From an uncultured Clostridia bacterium (GTDB lineage: Bacteria > Bacillota > Clostridia > Oscillospirales > Acutalibacteraceae): a DNA stretch of 52,699 nucleotides. The translations under genes were made by a program, and so were the position numbers. The DNA lies in NCBI GenBank assembly GCA_946184925.1, contig CAMHHL010000007.1:1-52699 (forward strand), written 5' to 3'. A model generated the notes under the pieces. It had not been told where the DNA came from and searched no databases. It saw nothing but the letters and a program-made list of their open reading frames with translations. Shown here in pieces: positions 31,662 to 41,579 of the stretch; the first letter of the stretch is position 1, and each line of letters starts with the position of its first letter.

Positions 31662-34283
31662 TTACTCCGCAACGATTCCGTGAACAGCCGCGAGAGCCTC
31701 GTCAATCTTGGTGAGATCCTTCGCGCCTGCCATAGCCATATCGGGCTTGCCGCCGCCGTTTCCGCCTGTGAGCTGAGCTACAGAACGGACAATCTTGCCG
31801 GCGTTCTTCCCCTTTGCGAGAGCGTCCTTGCCCACACGGCACGCGAAGGTGCCCTTGCCGCCGCTTACGCCGCAGAGGACGATTACAAGATTCTGATCCT
31901 TGTCGGCGCATTTCTCGGCAATATTGCGGAGCTGTCCGCCGTCAACACCGTCAAGCTTGGCGGTTACAACACTAACGTCGCCTGCTTCAATCTTTGACGC
32001 AAGGATAGAAGAAACCTCGGCGAGAGCAAGCTTGTTCTGAAGCTCTGCAATCTGCTTGTCCTTCTCCTTGAGCTCGGCGGCAATTCTTACCGCTGCGTCC
32101 GCAAGCTTGCGCGGGTCGGGAAGCTTGAAGGAAGACGCCGCGCTTCCGATAATGTCGAGCATCTTGCCGGCATATTTAAGAATGCCCTTGCCGGTGATTG
32201 CCTCGATACGTCTTACTCCGGCTGCAACCGAACCCTCCTGACGGATTTTGAAAAGTCCGAGCTTAGAGGTGTTGTCAACATGAGTACCGCCGCAGAGCTC
32301 CACGGAGAAATCGCCGACCTTGACAACGCGGACAATGTCGCCGTATTTCTCGCCGAAGAGAGCCATAGCGCCCATCTTCTTCGCTTCGTCAATCGGCATT
32401 TCTGTATTCTCAACATCAATACCGCTTAGAATAACTTTATTAACAAGGAACTCAACCTCGATGAGCTCTTTTGATGTCATCGCCTCAAAATGAGTGAAGT
32501 CAAAACGCACGCTGTCCTCTGTGACGAGCTGTCCTGCCTGCTCAACATGAGTTCCGAGAACCTGACGCAAGGCAGCCTGCAGGAGATGAGCGGCTGTATG
32601 GTTGCGGCGGATATCCGCGCGTCTTTCCTTGTCAATAACAAGCTTTATGCTGTCGCCGACAGTAAGAGCGCCCGATTCGGCTGTGACGGCATGCAGGAAG
32701 ATTCCCTGAGCGTCCTTTGTGGTGTTGTCAACGGTAAGCTTTGCGTTGTCGGCAATGATTTCGCCGGTGTCGCCGACCTGACCGCCGGATTCGGCATAGA
32801 ACGGAGTTTTGTCTGTAACGACGATTGCGCTCTCACCCTCAGTCACCATATCGACGCGCTCGCCGTCACGAATAATCGCGAGAACCTTGCCGTCCGCTTC
32901 GTTCTCGGTATAGCCGACAAATTCAGTTGCGGAGATGTCGGAGAGGTCGGTGGAATCGGAAATCCAAGCGTCGGCTCCGGCGTTCTTTCTGGCGTCACGG
33001 CTGCGCTTCTTCTGCTCCGCAAGAAGCTCGCGGAAGCGCTCAACATTGACCTTGATTCCGCTCTCGGCGGCAATCTCACGTGTGAGGTCAATCGGGAAAC
33101 CGAAGGTATCATTGAGCCTGAATGCATCCTCGCCGGAGATTTCATTTGTTTCCTTCTTCTCGATGATTTCGTTGAGAAGAGCAAGTCCCTGGTCAATTGT
33201 ACGGGCGAAGTTCTCCTCCTCGACCTTGATAAGCTTTGTAATGAAGTCCTGCTTTTCGCGCAGTTCGGGATACGCGCTTTCGTTCTCCCTGATTACGGTA
33301 TCGCAAACCTTATAGAGGAAAGGCTCGTGATAGCCGAGAAGTCTGCCGTGGCGTGCGGCACGTCTGAGAAGTCTGCGGAGGACGTATCCCCTGCCCTCGT
33401 TAGAGGGCATAACGCCGTCGGAAATCATAAAGGTTGTGGAACGGATATGGTCGGTGATAACGCGCAGTGAGATGTCTGTCTTTTCGCTTTCGCCGTATTT
33501 TACTCCGACTATGTCGGAAATGTGCTTCATTATATTCTGGACTGTATCGACAAGGAAGAGGTTGTCAACGCCCTGCATTACGCAAGCGAGACGCTCAAGC
33601 CCCATGCCGGTGTCGATGTTCGGATGGTCAAGCGGAGTATAGTTATTGTTGCCGTCGTTATCAAACTGGGTGAATACGAGGTTCCAAACCTCCATATAGC
33701 GGTCGCAGTCGCAGCCTACCTTGCATGTGGGCTTTCCGCAGCCGTGCTCCTCGCCTCTGTCGTAGTAAATCTCGGAGCAGGGACCGCAGGGACCCGAGCC
33801 GTGCTCCCAGAAGTTGTCAGCCTTGCCGAGACGAACCATGTGGCTCTCCTCAACGCCGACCTGCTTTGTCCAAATGTCAAAAGCCTCATCATCGTCTTGA
33901 TAGACGGAGATGTAAAGCTTCTCCTTGGGAATATCGAGAACCTCGGTGAAGAACTCCCAAGCCCACGCGGTTGCTTCCTTCTTGAAGTAATCGCCGAACG
34001 AGAAGTTGCCGAGCATCTCAAAATATGTGCCGTGGCGGTCTGTTATGCCGACCTCCTCGATATCGGGAGTACGAATACACTTCTGGCAGGTTGTAACTCT
34101 TGTGCGCGGAGGTGTAATCTCGCCTGTAAAATACTTCTTCATCGGAGCCATACCGCTGTTTATGAGCAGAAGGCTCTTGTCGTTCTTGGGAATTAACGGG
34201 AAAGAAGGCAGCCTGAGGCAGCCCTTGCTCTCCATAAATGAGAGAAATTTTTCTCTCAGTTCATTAAGTCCTGTCCATTCCAT
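31662..34283 (-). CDS. alaS: Alanyl-tRNA synthetase
   Basis: 873 residues, full length. The class II core starts at LREKFLSFMESKGCLRLPSF. The editing domain has HTAAHLLQAALRQVLG (zinc-binding HxxxH) and SVELCGGTHVDNTSKLG (zinc Cys), followed by the C-terminal coiled coil and DHHA1-like domain. It charges tRNA-Ala. GGAG precedes ATG 34283, and the alanyl T-box lies directly upstream, so expression responds to uncharged tRNA-Ala. Confidence 0.97.
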   Translation of the reverse strand: MEWTGLNELREKFLSFMESKGCLRLPSFPLIPKNDKSLLLINSGMAPMKKYFTGEITPPRTRVTTCQKCIRTPDIEEVGITDRHGTYFEMLGNFSFGDYFKKEATAWAWEFFTEVLDIPKEKLYISVYQDDDEAFDIWTKQVGVEESHMVRLGKADNFWEHGSGPCGPCSEIYYDRGEEHGCGKPTCKVGCDCDRYMEVWNLVFTQFDNDGNNNYTPLDHPNIDTGMGLERLACVMQGVDNLFLVDTVQNIMKHISDIVGVKYGESEKTDISLRVITDHIRSTTFMISDGVMPSNEGRGYVLRRLLRRAARHGRLLGYHEPFLYKVCDTVIRENESAYPELREKQDFITKLIKVEEENFARTIDQGLALLNEIIEKKETNEISGEDAFRLNDTFGFPIDLTREIAAESGIKVNVERFRELLAEQKKRSRDARKNAGADAWISDSTDLSDISATEFVGYTENEADGKVLAIIRDGERVDMVTEGESAIVVTDKTPFYAESGGQVGDTGEIIADNAKLTVDNTTKDAQGIFLHAVTAESGALTVGDSIKLVIDKERRADIRRNHTAAHLLQAALRQVLGTHVEQAGQLVTEDSVRFDFTHFEAMTSKELIEVEFLVNKVILSGIDVENTEMPIDEAKKMGAMALFGEKYGDIVRVVKVGDFSVELCGGTHVDNTSKLGLFKIRQEGSVAAGVRRIEAITGKGILKYAGKMLDIIGSAASSFKLPDPRKLADAAVRIAAELKEKDKQIAELQNKLALAEVSSILASKIEAGDVSVVTAKLDGVDGGQLRNIAEKCADKDQNLVIVLCGVSGGKGTFACRVGKDALAKGKNAGKIVRSVAQLTGGNGGGKPDMAMAGAKDLTKIDEALAAVHGIVAE

Positions 34284-34333
34284 TTTTATCTCTCCTTAAT
34301 ATTATATATGTTATATATGATTTTAAAGAAAAA

Positions 34334-34543
34334 GCTCCTGCCCCGTACTTGGGGCAAGAGCATAAGTCCTGTGGTACCACCCAAATTGACGGCAGAAGCC
34401 GCCCACTCGTTAGTCTTTAACGCAGACATACGCCGCGCTTTCACGCGGAGCTCGGGAGTGGCTGTGGAAGCTTATCCGCGGTCTTTCACCGACCGACCGC
34501 TCTCTGGAGAATAAAAAATCCCACTCGTTCCGTCATAGCCGAA
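34334..34543 (-). promoter_or_regulatory. T-box leader controlling alaS
   Basis: The minus strand carries the T-box sequence GGGTGGTACCAC (34371-34382) followed by a rho-independent terminator (GCTC..GCCCC/GGGGC..GAGC at 34334-34361, then TTTTTC). Upstream, GAGTGG/CCACTC closes a long stem I that includes AGAGA-like and GGTCGGTCGGT elements. A GCT in AAGCTTCC could be the alanine specifier, but its pairing was not resolved. Uncharged tRNA-Ala stabilises the antiterminator. Confidence 0.92.
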
Positions 34544-34557
34544 ACATATCGTATTTG

Positions 34558-34586
34558 ATTATAAAACTAAGTTTACGCCTTGTCAA
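34558..34586 (-). promoter_or_regulatory. Promoter of the alaS T-box leader
   Basis: Minus strand TTGACA (34586-34581), 17-bp spacer, TATAAT (34563-34558). Confidence 0.75.
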
Positions 34587-34592
34587 GAGGAA

Positions 34593-35813
34593 TCAGCGCT
34601 TTTTTCTCAGTACGGAACCTGAAGGAACCGCCTTGTCGGTAAGCATGCGGAGCTTTTCCATCGCGTGAGGAGCGCTTTCAACATGCTCGCCGTTCTCGTT
34701 GACAAGGTCGAGGCACCTGACCTCGAAAGGAATTCCGCTTTCGGGGAGCACATCGAGCGTATCTCCGACAAAAAAGCGGTTGCGCTGAGTGATCGTGCAC
34801 TCCTCTCCGCCCTGCTCGCAGAAAGCGACGACCTCGTATTGACGGATGTAGCCGCCGTTTGAAGTCACCTGACCGGGCTCCTTGCCGAAGAAAAAGCCGG
34901 TATTATACTCACGGTGGCTAATCTTCTCGGTTTCTTCCTTTATCCAGTCCGGGAGCACAAAGCCCTCGGGATTCTTCAGATATTCATTAACGGCATTGCG
35001 GTAAGCGTTGGTTATGACTGCCACATAGTAGCTTGACTTCGCCCTGCCCTCAATCTTGAAGCTGTCAACTCCGGCTCCTACAAGCTCGGGAATGTGCTCA
35101 ATCATGCAGAGATCGCGCGAGTTATAGAGGAACGTTCCCTGATTTGTCTCCTCGACCGGGAAAAACTGACCCTCGCGGTTTTCCTCAAAGAGGTGATATT
35201 TCCAGCGACAGGGCTGAGCACAGTCGCCGCGGTTGGCGTCGCGTCCGGTCATATAGCTTGAAATCAGGCATCTTCCTGAGAACGAAACGCACATAGCGCC
35301 GTGCACAAACGCTTCAATCTCGAGCTCCTTGGGAACTTTTGCCCTGAGCGCGGCGATTTCGTCGAGCGAGAGCTCGCGCGCGAGCACTACTCTTTTGGCG
35401 CCCATATTATAGAGAGTTGTCGCGGTGGCATAGTTCGTAACCCCGGCTTGGGTTGAAACATGAATATCGACCCCGGGAGCGTACTTTTTCGCAAGCTCCA
35501 TTACGCCTACATCGGCAATGATGAAAGCGTCGGCTCCCGCGTCCGCCGCGTATTCGAGAAATCCCGGAAGCTCGGAGAGCTCGTCGTTCCTCGGAAGCGT
35601 GTTGCAGGTCAGGTGAACTCTGACGCCGTTTTTATGAGCAAAATCGCACGCGCGCCTGAGCTCGTCCTCGTCAAAATTAGCGGACGCTGTTCTCATTCCG
35701 AACTGCTTTCCGGCGAGGAAAACCGCATCAGCGCCGAATCGAACTGCTGATTTCAGGCACTCAAAATCTCCTGCCGGAGCCAAAATTTCGGGTTTTTTAA
35801 GAAATTGCGGCAA
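34593..35813 (-). CDS. Peptidase U32 family protein (TrhP-like tRNA hydroxylation)
   Basis: 406 residues from TTG 35813, six bases after AGGAGG; the in-frame ATG at 35831 precedes that site. The U32 signature is EAFVHGAMCVSFSGRC, followed by an SSYMTGRDANRGDCAQPC cysteine cluster. Related proteins (TrhP/RlhA group) take part in 5-hydroxyuridine or rRNA hydroxylation rather than proteolysis. It overlaps the end of mltG by 17 bases, so it is the last gene of that operon. Confidence 0.88.
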   Translation of the reverse strand: MPQFLKKPEILAPAGDFECLKSAVRFGADAVFLAGKQFGMRTASANFDEDELRRACDFAHKNGVRVHLTCNTLPRNDELSELPGFLEYAADAGADAFIIADVGVMELAKKYAPGVDIHVSTQAGVTNYATATTLYNMGAKRVVLARELSLDEIAALRAKVPKELEIEAFVHGAMCVSFSGRCLISSYMTGRDANRGDCAQPCRWKYHLFEENREGQFFPVEETNQGTFLYNSRDLCMIEHIPELVGAGVDSFKIEGRAKSSYYVAVITNAYRNAVNEYLKNPEGFVLPDWIKEETEKISHREYNTGFFFGKEPGQVTSNGGYIRQYEVVAFCEQGGEECTITQRNRFFVGDTLDVLPESGIPFEVRCLDLVNENGEHVESAPHAMEKLRMLTDKAVPSGSVLRKKR

Positions 35814-37143
35814 GGTTAGCCTCCTGTTCATAGAGGGTTGTAGCGTAGTAGGGATTTCCGTCCTTGTCGTGGCAGAAATAGAGATATCCGGTTTCGTTGG
35901 GATAAATTGCCGCCATTATAGCCTGCATACCGGGGTTGCAGATGGGTCCTGCCGGCAATCCCGTGAAGTTGTATGTATCGTATGTGCTCTTGAAGCTCTT
36001 GCGCATATTCTTGGGAACAGCCTTGAGACTTCTGTAGGGATAATACTTAGTTGAGTCAAGACTGAGCTTTGCAACACCGTAGTCGACGTCGTATTCGAGA
36101 CGGTTGTGAATAATAGAACTGATGTTGTACATATCTTCAACATTCGCCGCCTCAGCCTGAATGATAGAAGCGATTATGAGAGTTTGGTTGAGGCTGTAGT
36201 CGGTCTCCTTGACGAGCTTGCGGATGTTGACCGCCTTACTGTAGCCCTCAACGTTCTGGTCGGAATAAACTCTGTACTCATAGTCGTTGAGCATTCTCGT
36301 GATGGTGAGCTCAGGCTTTTCATTGCGATAGCATTCGTAGGTATCCGGGAAAAGGAAGCCCTCGAGCTTATAATAACGCTTGTCGGCGTTCTTAATGTTG
36401 CGGACAAAGGCGTAGTCCTCGTCAAAGTAATCGGAATTGCACAGCTCGAGGAATTTCGCCGTGTCAGAGAGCACGCCCTTCTTGACAAGAAGCTTTGCTG
36501 TCTCGTTGACGTTGAGTCCCTCGGGAATTGTGACTTTGATAGTATCGGTTCTGTTGCTCATGGACTGGAGATAGTTAATGATAGCCTCATAGTCCATGTT
36601 GGTCTTGATGTCATAGGTTCCCTGAGAGAAATCGTCGCTCTTTGTAACCGAGGCATAGAGCTTGAAGAACGCAGGCTCTTTTATTACGCCCTTTTTCTTG
36701 AGAACAGCGCCTACGTCGTCAACGGTGGGGTTCTCGGGAATATCGACAGTGACTGTATTAGCCTCGCGGCGGTTCATCGCAAGCATATCGTTGACGCCCA
36801 CAAGAGCGAAGAGACCGATAACAATACCGACGAGCGCAACACTGCCCCACCAGATTATCCTGAAGCGGCGCCTGTTCTGGCGGTCGATGTATTTTTTCTG
36901 CTTCTTCTCCTCTCTGAGCTCTTCCTTGAGCATTGTCTTGGAGTCGCGCTCCATCTGCTCGCGGACGTCATCATCGGAATAGGAGCTGATTGTTTCCTCC
37001 TCGACATCAAGGTGCTCAAGCTCGCGGTAACGTTCACCGACAGCGAGGTCGTCCTGATTGATGTTAAGGTGGAAGTTCTTGACCTTTTCTTTTCTCAGGT
37101 CATTGGCTCTTGTTTCTTCAAAAGAATTATTATCCATATCCAT
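35797..37143 (-). CDS. mltG: Endolytic transglycosylase MltG (YceG-like)
   Basis: 448 residues. A charged cytoplasmic N-terminus of about 95 residues leads to one membrane helix (VALVGIVIGLFALVGV), then the YceG domain with the conserved IIQAEAANVEDMYNISSIIHNRL block, where the Glu is the catalytic residue. It cleaves nascent glycan strands and ends their elongation. AAGGGTGA favours ATG 37143 over the upstream GTG. The start lies just beyond the stop of fcl. Confidence 0.92.
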   Translation of the reverse strand: MDMDNNSFEETRANDLRKEKVKNFHLNINQDDLAVGERYRELEHLDVEEETISSYSDDDVREQMERDSKTMLKEELREEKKQKKYIDRQNRRRFRIIWWGSVALVGIVIGLFALVGVNDMLAMNRREANTVTVDIPENPTVDDVGAVLKKKGVIKEPAFFKLYASVTKSDDFSQGTYDIKTNMDYEAIINYLQSMSNRTDTIKVTIPEGLNVNETAKLLVKKGVLSDTAKFLELCNSDYFDEDYAFVRNIKNADKRYYKLEGFLFPDTYECYRNEKPELTITRMLNDYEYRVYSDQNVEGYSKAVNIRKLVKETDYSLNQTLIIASIIQAEAANVEDMYNISSIIHNRLEYDVDYGVAKLSLDSTKYYPYRSLKAVPKNMRKSFKSTYDTYNFTGLPAGPICNPGMQAIMAAIYPNETGYLYFCHDKDGNPYYATTLYEQEANLAAIS

Positions 37144-37148
37144 TGCTT

Positions 37149-37739
37149 TCACCCTTGCAAATTATTTATCGTATATTTTTCGGTCACGACCAGACTGACG
37201 GGGCGGTCGTAATAGCCTCTGGGGAGCTCGTCTGAAATGCACGCACAGTAGCACAGCGCAACGGTAAGTCCGCAGAAATCTCCGAGAAAGCGGTCATAAA
37301 ACCCCTTTCCGAAGCCGAGCCTGTAGCCCTCGCGGTCAAACACAAGACCGGGCACGATGCAGATATCGGCGTCGTCCGGCTTTGCCTTGGCGCATTTTGA
37401 GACATCGGGCTCAAGAAGCCCGAAAACTCCGTCCGTCAAATCGTCGCGTGAGTTAATATAGTAAAAATCAATTTCGGTATTCTCCATATCGCACAGCGGA
37501 ACGGCTACGCTTTTGCCGTCCGCGAGCGCTCCGGATATAATTTTCCCGGTTTCGACCTCGATACCCTTGGAAACAAAAGCAAAAATCACCTTCGCTTCCT
37601 TATACTCCGGCAGTGAGAAAAATCTCTCGGCAAGCTGAGCGTCGAGAGACGCCTTCTTCTCCGGAGTGAAGGCTTCCCTCACCCTTTTATAGCGCGAGCG
37701 AAGCTCCTGCTTGCGCTGTCTGAGGTTTTTTACGGGCAT
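37149..37739 (-). CDS. 5-formyltetrahydrofolate cyclo-ligase
   Basis: 196 residues from ATG 37739, which overlaps the DJ-1 gene by 10 bases. The MTHFS motif LGFGKGFYDRFL is clear, preceded by DADICIVPGLVFDREGYR. It converts 5-formyl-THF to methenyl-THF and feeds one-carbon metabolism, in line with thyX upstream. Usual length for the family. Confidence 0.9.
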   Translation of the reverse strand: MPVKNLRQRKQELRSRYKRVREAFTPEKKASLDAQLAERFFSLPEYKEAKVIFAFVSKGIEVETGKIISGALADGKSVAVPLCDMENTEIDFYYINSRDDLTDGVFGLLEPDVSKCAKAKPDDADICIVPGLVFDREGYRLGFGKGFYDRFLGDFCGLTVALCYCACISDELPRGYYDRPVSLVVTEKYTINNLQG

Positions 37740-38269
37740 TGCATTGATTCCCGAACGTGGTTCGCGACCCCTTCGGAAGCCATCTTTGCGGCAATCATGA
37801 GCGCAAACTGAATGGTGCAGCCGGCACCCTTTCCGGTGATGATGTTGCCGCATGATACGGCAGGCTCACCGGTATAATTGACCTTGTCGGTGTTGACCTC
37901 GCAGCCGGGATAGCATGTTGCGGATTTACCGTCGAGAAGTCCCTTGTGACCGAGAATTGACGGAGCCGCGCAGATTGCGCAAATCTGCTTGTCGTTCTCA
38001 ACAGCATAGTCGAGAACGGACTGAACAAAATCTGATTTTTCGAGATTGGGAGTTCCGGGGATTCCGCCCGGAAGAATTACGGCGTCGAGCCTGTCGAGCT
38101 CAACCTCGTCAGCGGTTATGTCAGCCTCAACAGTGATTCCGCAGGAAGCGGTCACGCTCTTTGCATACACGCCTACGGTGAGAATATCAAGCTTCGCGCG
38201 GCGAAGCACATCGACAGTAGTCAGCGCTTCGGTAACCTCGAAGCCGTCGGCAAGCATTATATATATCAT
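37730..38269 (-). CDS. DJ-1/PfpI family protein
   Basis: 179 residues. The nucleophile elbow is ICAICAAPSILG (Cys about residue 100), with a conserved Glu early in the chain (LADGFEVTEAL). Family members act as glyoxalases, deglycases or chaperones; the exact role is open. AAGGAG precedes ATG 38269. It overlaps the fcl start, indicating one transcript. Confidence 0.88.
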   Translation of the reverse strand: MIYIMLADGFEVTEALTTVDVLRRAKLDILTVGVYAKSVTASCGITVEADITADEVELDRLDAVILPGGIPGTPNLEKSDFVQSVLDYAVENDKQICAICAAPSILGHKGLLDGKSATCYPGCEVNTDKVNYTGEPAVSCGNIITGKGAGCTIQFALMIAAKMASEGVANHVRESMQCP

Positions 38270-38311
38270 AATTTACTCCTTTCAACTCGTTATAATTCTA
38301 ATAAAGAATTT

Positions 38312-39118
38312 TTACTCCATGGTTAATCCTGAATAAATATTCTCCGGTCTGTAGCCTGTGAGATATTTAACCGCGCCGAAGCGTTCCTCGGTTGTCTTAA
38401 AAAAGTGCTGATTCGGTGAGAGCCTGAACCTGAAACGACCGCTCTCGCTTGCACTGAGAATCGCGCTCAGAAGATAAGGAGTGTTTTCGTCGGCACAAAT
38501 CAGCTCCGAAACCTCGCAAACGCCGTTTTCTTCGCTCAAAAGAGCGTAGCCGAAGTTGGTGCGCAGAACCCTTGAGCCGTAGATTTCAGCAAGCTCAAAC
38601 GCGGTTTCAATCTGACTATTATTCCAAAAAAGAAAATTATCCTTGAGAACTCTGTTGCGAATTCCGCAATAGGACGTGACCACAAGCTCATCCTGTTCAA
38701 ACGGCTTAGCCATAGCCAAAAGCTCCTCGCGGCTGTGCTCAGCAACATTCACTTTGAGGCTGTGAAAGCCGAGACGGGCGTAATAATCGTAGAGACTGTC
38801 CTCGGCAGGAAGTACTACGCAGAGTTCGGAGAGCGTTGCGGCGAGCGCGCTCTGAATCAAGCCGTGCATGAGATTCATGCCCCTGAAGCTCTCGGCAGTG
38901 GCGCAGGCGTAGAGGTAAGTTGCGTTCCTGCCGTTGACCTTAGTTGGCAGAGCGAAAAGCATCGACATCAGCTCGGTTCCGTCGGACTCAACCCAACAGT
39001 ATTCGTAATTTCTTTTAAGAAATAATTCTATATATTCATCGCTGTCTCCGAAAACATTTTTCCATAATTCTTTTACAGAATTATAATCGCTTTCGGCAGC
39101 TCTTTTAATCTCTATCAT
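38312..39118 (-). CDS. GNAT family N-acetyltransferase
   Basis: 268 residues, longer than a single GNAT domain, as in the Eis-like group. The acetyl-CoA loop is AESFRGMNLMHGLIQSAL. The C-terminal extension has no recognised motif. GGAG precedes ATG 39118, and the start overlaps the DUF2156 gene by 14 bases. Substrate unknown. Confidence 0.8.
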   Translation of the reverse strand: MIEIKRAAESDYNSVKELWKNVFGDSDEYIELFLKRNYEYCWVESDGTELMSMLFALPTKVNGRNATYLYACATAESFRGMNLMHGLIQSALAATLSELCVVLPAEDSLYDYYARLGFHSLKVNVAEHSREELLAMAKPFEQDELVVTSYCGIRNRVLKDNFLFWNNSQIETAFELAEIYGSRVLRTNFGYALLSEENGVCEVSELICADENTPYLLSAILSASESGRFRFRLSPNQHFFKTTEERFGAVKYLTGYRPENIYSGLTME

Positions 39119-39998
39119 TTGGTACTCCGAGAAAACGCTTGAGGATTACAACCGGGTGATAGGAAAGCTTGGACTTTCTCAGGCTCTCGATGCCCATGTC
39201 CTCTTCCCTGTTGATAAACTCGAATCCAATCAGTGTTTTCGCAAATTCGTTGTTAATCTTGGCGTAGGAGCCGTCAAACTCGGTAAGCGCCTTTTCAAAA
39301 ATGACGTCGAAGGTCTTGATGTCAATCGACGATCCCATTGTCATCGCGACAGGCTGATTCTCAACATAGAGCAAGCCGCCGTGGATTTTAAGCTTTTCGT
39401 AGTTGTCGAGCGCTTCCTTAATCGCCTTGTATTCCTCGTTGGAATACATGTCTATTTCTCTTGCCTCGCACCATTTGCGCTCAATCTCGAGCACGTCGTT
39501 GAAGTTATCCCTCGAAATCGCCTTGTAGCTCCACTTGGGATATGTGCGGTTAAACTTGTTGATGTGGTTGCGCTTGCCGTGGTACTTCTGACCCGGAAGC
39601 AGTGTGAGGTCGTAGTTGGTATAGATGTAGTCCTCATCTCCGGTTAATTCTTCAAAAGAAAATTCATAGCCGGTAATATCGCAAAGCTTCTGGCACTGAG
39701 CCTCGGTGAGCATAGCGAACACCGGCTTTGCGTCTCTCTGTTTCGCGTCGCGGAAAATCTCAGCCACAGCGTTTGAGGGGTCACCGTCGCCCATGGGGAA
39801 GCAATAGCCCCAGGGCTTTCCGTCCCTGAAATAGCTCAGCATGAGAAATCCGTCGTAGAAACAGATTTTTATGTTATATCTGTTACGCCAAAGGAAAATA
39901 TTGACAGGGTTAAAATCGCAACCCATCGTGCCGAATTTCTCGCAAATGTTGCGAAACAGCGGCAAATCCTCCAAGGCGGGAGTTTTTAAATCAAGCAT
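39105..39998 (-). CDS. DUF2156 / phosphatidylglycerol lysyltransferase-like protein
   Basis: 297 residues, soluble. The conserved KYHGKRNHINKFNRTYP motif belongs to the DUF2156 family, which is related to the catalytic domain of MprF; no membrane domain is present. It may aminoacylate a lipid or other acceptor. AAAGGATAA precedes ATG 39998, four bases after the tmk stop, so the two are cotranscribed. Confidence 0.82.
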   Translation of the reverse strand: MLDLKTPALEDLPLFRNICEKFGTMGCDFNPVNIFLWRNRYNIKICFYDGFLMLSYFRDGKPWGYCFPMGDGDPSNAVAEIFRDAKQRDAKPVFAMLTEAQCQKLCDITGYEFSFEELTGDEDYIYTNYDLTLLPGQKYHGKRNHINKFNRTYPKWSYKAISRDNFNDVLEIERKWCEAREIDMYSNEEYKAIKEALDNYEKLKIHGGLLYVENQPVAMTMGSSIDIKTFDVIFEKALTEFDGSYAKINNEFAKTLIGFEFINREEDMGIESLRKSKLSYHPVVILKRFLGVPNDRD

Positions 39999-40001
39999 AC
40001 T

Positions 40002-40661
40002 TTATCCTTTTATCAAATCTAATATATCCCCTGAAATTTCCTCAATTGTACGCATTTCACCGTTCCGCGTACATGGAACTATCCGCCAGCCGAGGCGGTT
40101 TGCGGCATATAAAGCCGACCTTCTGCAACCGAGAAGGAATTCAAGGTCGCTTTCGTGCAAGTCCTTCTTGCTCTCGTCGCCTGAATACCGCTTGGACAGC
40201 AGCTTCTGCGACACATCGGGCTCGACGTCAAGGTAAATCACCGCGTCGGGCTTCGGAACTCCGATTCTGTCATACTCGAAGTTCTCCTGAAAATCAATGA
40301 AGCTGTCCCATTCGCTTTCGGGAAGCTTGGACATCTGGTAAATTATGTTGGAAGTCGCGTAGCGGTCGGCAAGAATGGTCACGCCGTTCTCATAATCCTG
40401 CTTCCAGAACTTGAGAAAACTCGCGATTCGGTCAACTGTATAAAACACTGCCGCGGCATAGGCGTTGACGTCGCCGGGCTTGTCGCCGAATTCTCCGCCG
40501 AGATACATCTTCACGAGCGATGAGCTCGGATTGTCATAATCGGGAAAAGTGAGCTTCCTGACACGCTCGCCGCTTTCTTCAAAATAAGAACGGAGAATCT
40601 CGGTCTGCGTCGCCTTTCCGGAACCGTCAAGCCCCTCGATGACGATAAACTTACCTGCCAT
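40002..40661 (-). CDS. tmk: Thymidylate kinase
   Basis: 219 residues. P-loop EGLDGSGKATQTEIL, the DRYATSN segment and an R/Lys-rich LID are visible. It phosphorylates dTMP to dTDP. It follows thyX with an 11-base overlap, pairing synthesis of dTMP with its activation. Confidence 0.93.
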   Translation of the reverse strand: MAGKFIVIEGLDGSGKATQTEILRSYFEESGERVRKLTFPDYDNPSSSLVKMYLGGEFGDKPGDVNAYAAAVFYTVDRIASFLKFWKQDYENGVTILADRYATSNIIYQMSKLPESEWDSFIDFQENFEYDRIGVPKPDAVIYLDVEPDVSQKLLSKRYSGDESKKDLHESDLEFLLGCRRSALYAANRLGWRIVPCTRNGEMRTIEEISGDILDLIKG

Positions 40662-41451
40662 ACTTCTCCCTCATCTCCTTCATCTTTCCGCAGGACATCT
40701 TGCCCTCGGGACACGGTCCGAACAAGCATGACGGACCGCAATTCGCGAAGAGGTTGGGAGCGACCTTGAGGCACTCGAGCAACATTTGCTCGGCAACCTC
40801 GCGGATTTCCCACTGAGCGCGGTTACAACAGCGGTGAGCAAAGAAGTTCTCAAGACTTCTGGTGTTGAATGTACAAATAATCTTGGTGGTGCATGCGTTG
40901 GGGAGCACAAAGCGCGCGTCCTCGTTCGCCTTCTTGATGAACGAAGCGCAGAGGGTCTTGTTCTCGGCCTTGAATTTCTCGATAATCTCAGCGTCGGTTC
41001 CCTCGTACTTGTCACCGACAGCGTCCTTGATATATCCGGCAACGAGCGCGTCGCGGATATCGCGGTAAGCGTCGGACTGCATGTCGATTACTCTTTTGTA
41101 CGCTTCATAAGCCTTTTCGTTCTTCTCAATCTCGGGCGGTGTGACGAACTCAAATTTTGTTCCGTCAACATAGCGCTGAGACTGCTGGCTGTAGGACGCG
41201 ATTCTGTGGCGCACGAGCTGGTGGGAGCAGGCGCGGCTGATGCCCTCTATACCAAAGGTAAATGTTGCGTGCTCAACCGGGCTGCCGTGGCCGAGGGATG
41301 CAAGCATTTTGATGAAACTCGAGGTTTTTTCCTCGTCAAGTCCGTCGCGGATATGCTCGATATCGGAAGCGGAATAGCAGAGCTTCGCCGCCATAGCAAC
41401 AACTTGCTCGGCGTCGGGCGTGTGTGCAAGCAGGGTAACCTTTGGTTTCAT
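40651..41451 (-). CDS. thyX: Flavin-dependent thymidylate synthase
   Basis: 266 residues. The ThyX signature RHRIASYSQQSQRY is complete, with the FAD-binding histidines around it. The C-terminus is extended and Cys-rich (CGPSCLFGPCPEG). It makes dTMP from dUMP with CH2-THF and FADH2, without needing ThyA. Promoter TTGATT-17-TATAAT lies at 41488-41516. Confidence 0.95.
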   Translation of the reverse strand: MKPKVTLLAHTPDAEQVVAMAAKLCYSASDIEHIRDGLDEEKTSSFIKMLASLGHGSPVEHATFTFGIEGISRACSHQLVRHRIASYSQQSQRYVDGTKFEFVTPPEIEKNEKAYEAYKRVIDMQSDAYRDIRDALVAGYIKDAVGDKYEGTDAEIIEKFKAENKTLCASFIKKANEDARFVLPNACTTKIICTFNTRSLENFFAHRCCNRAQWEIREVAEQMLLECLKVAPNLFANCGPSCLFGPCPEGKMSCGKMKEMREKYGR

Positions 41452-41487
41452 AAATACATCCTCTTTTCCTTATATACATACAAAATT

Positions 41488-41516
41488 ATTATATCACCGT
41501 ACAGATGAAAAATCAA
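41488..41516 (-). promoter_or_regulatory. Promoter of the thyX operon
   Basis: Minus strand TTGATT (41516-41511), 17-bp spacer, TATAAT (41493-41488). Confidence 0.7.
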
Positions 41517-41579
41517 TAGTATCAGCCATAGTAAATCGCAAAGTTTGCGGCTTTACGACATGCTTTTTGCAAAAAGAAA

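Noticed and set aside
32490..33470. 326-codon frame antisense to alaS
   Set aside because: Lies entirely within alaS, whose catalytic and editing motifs are complete.
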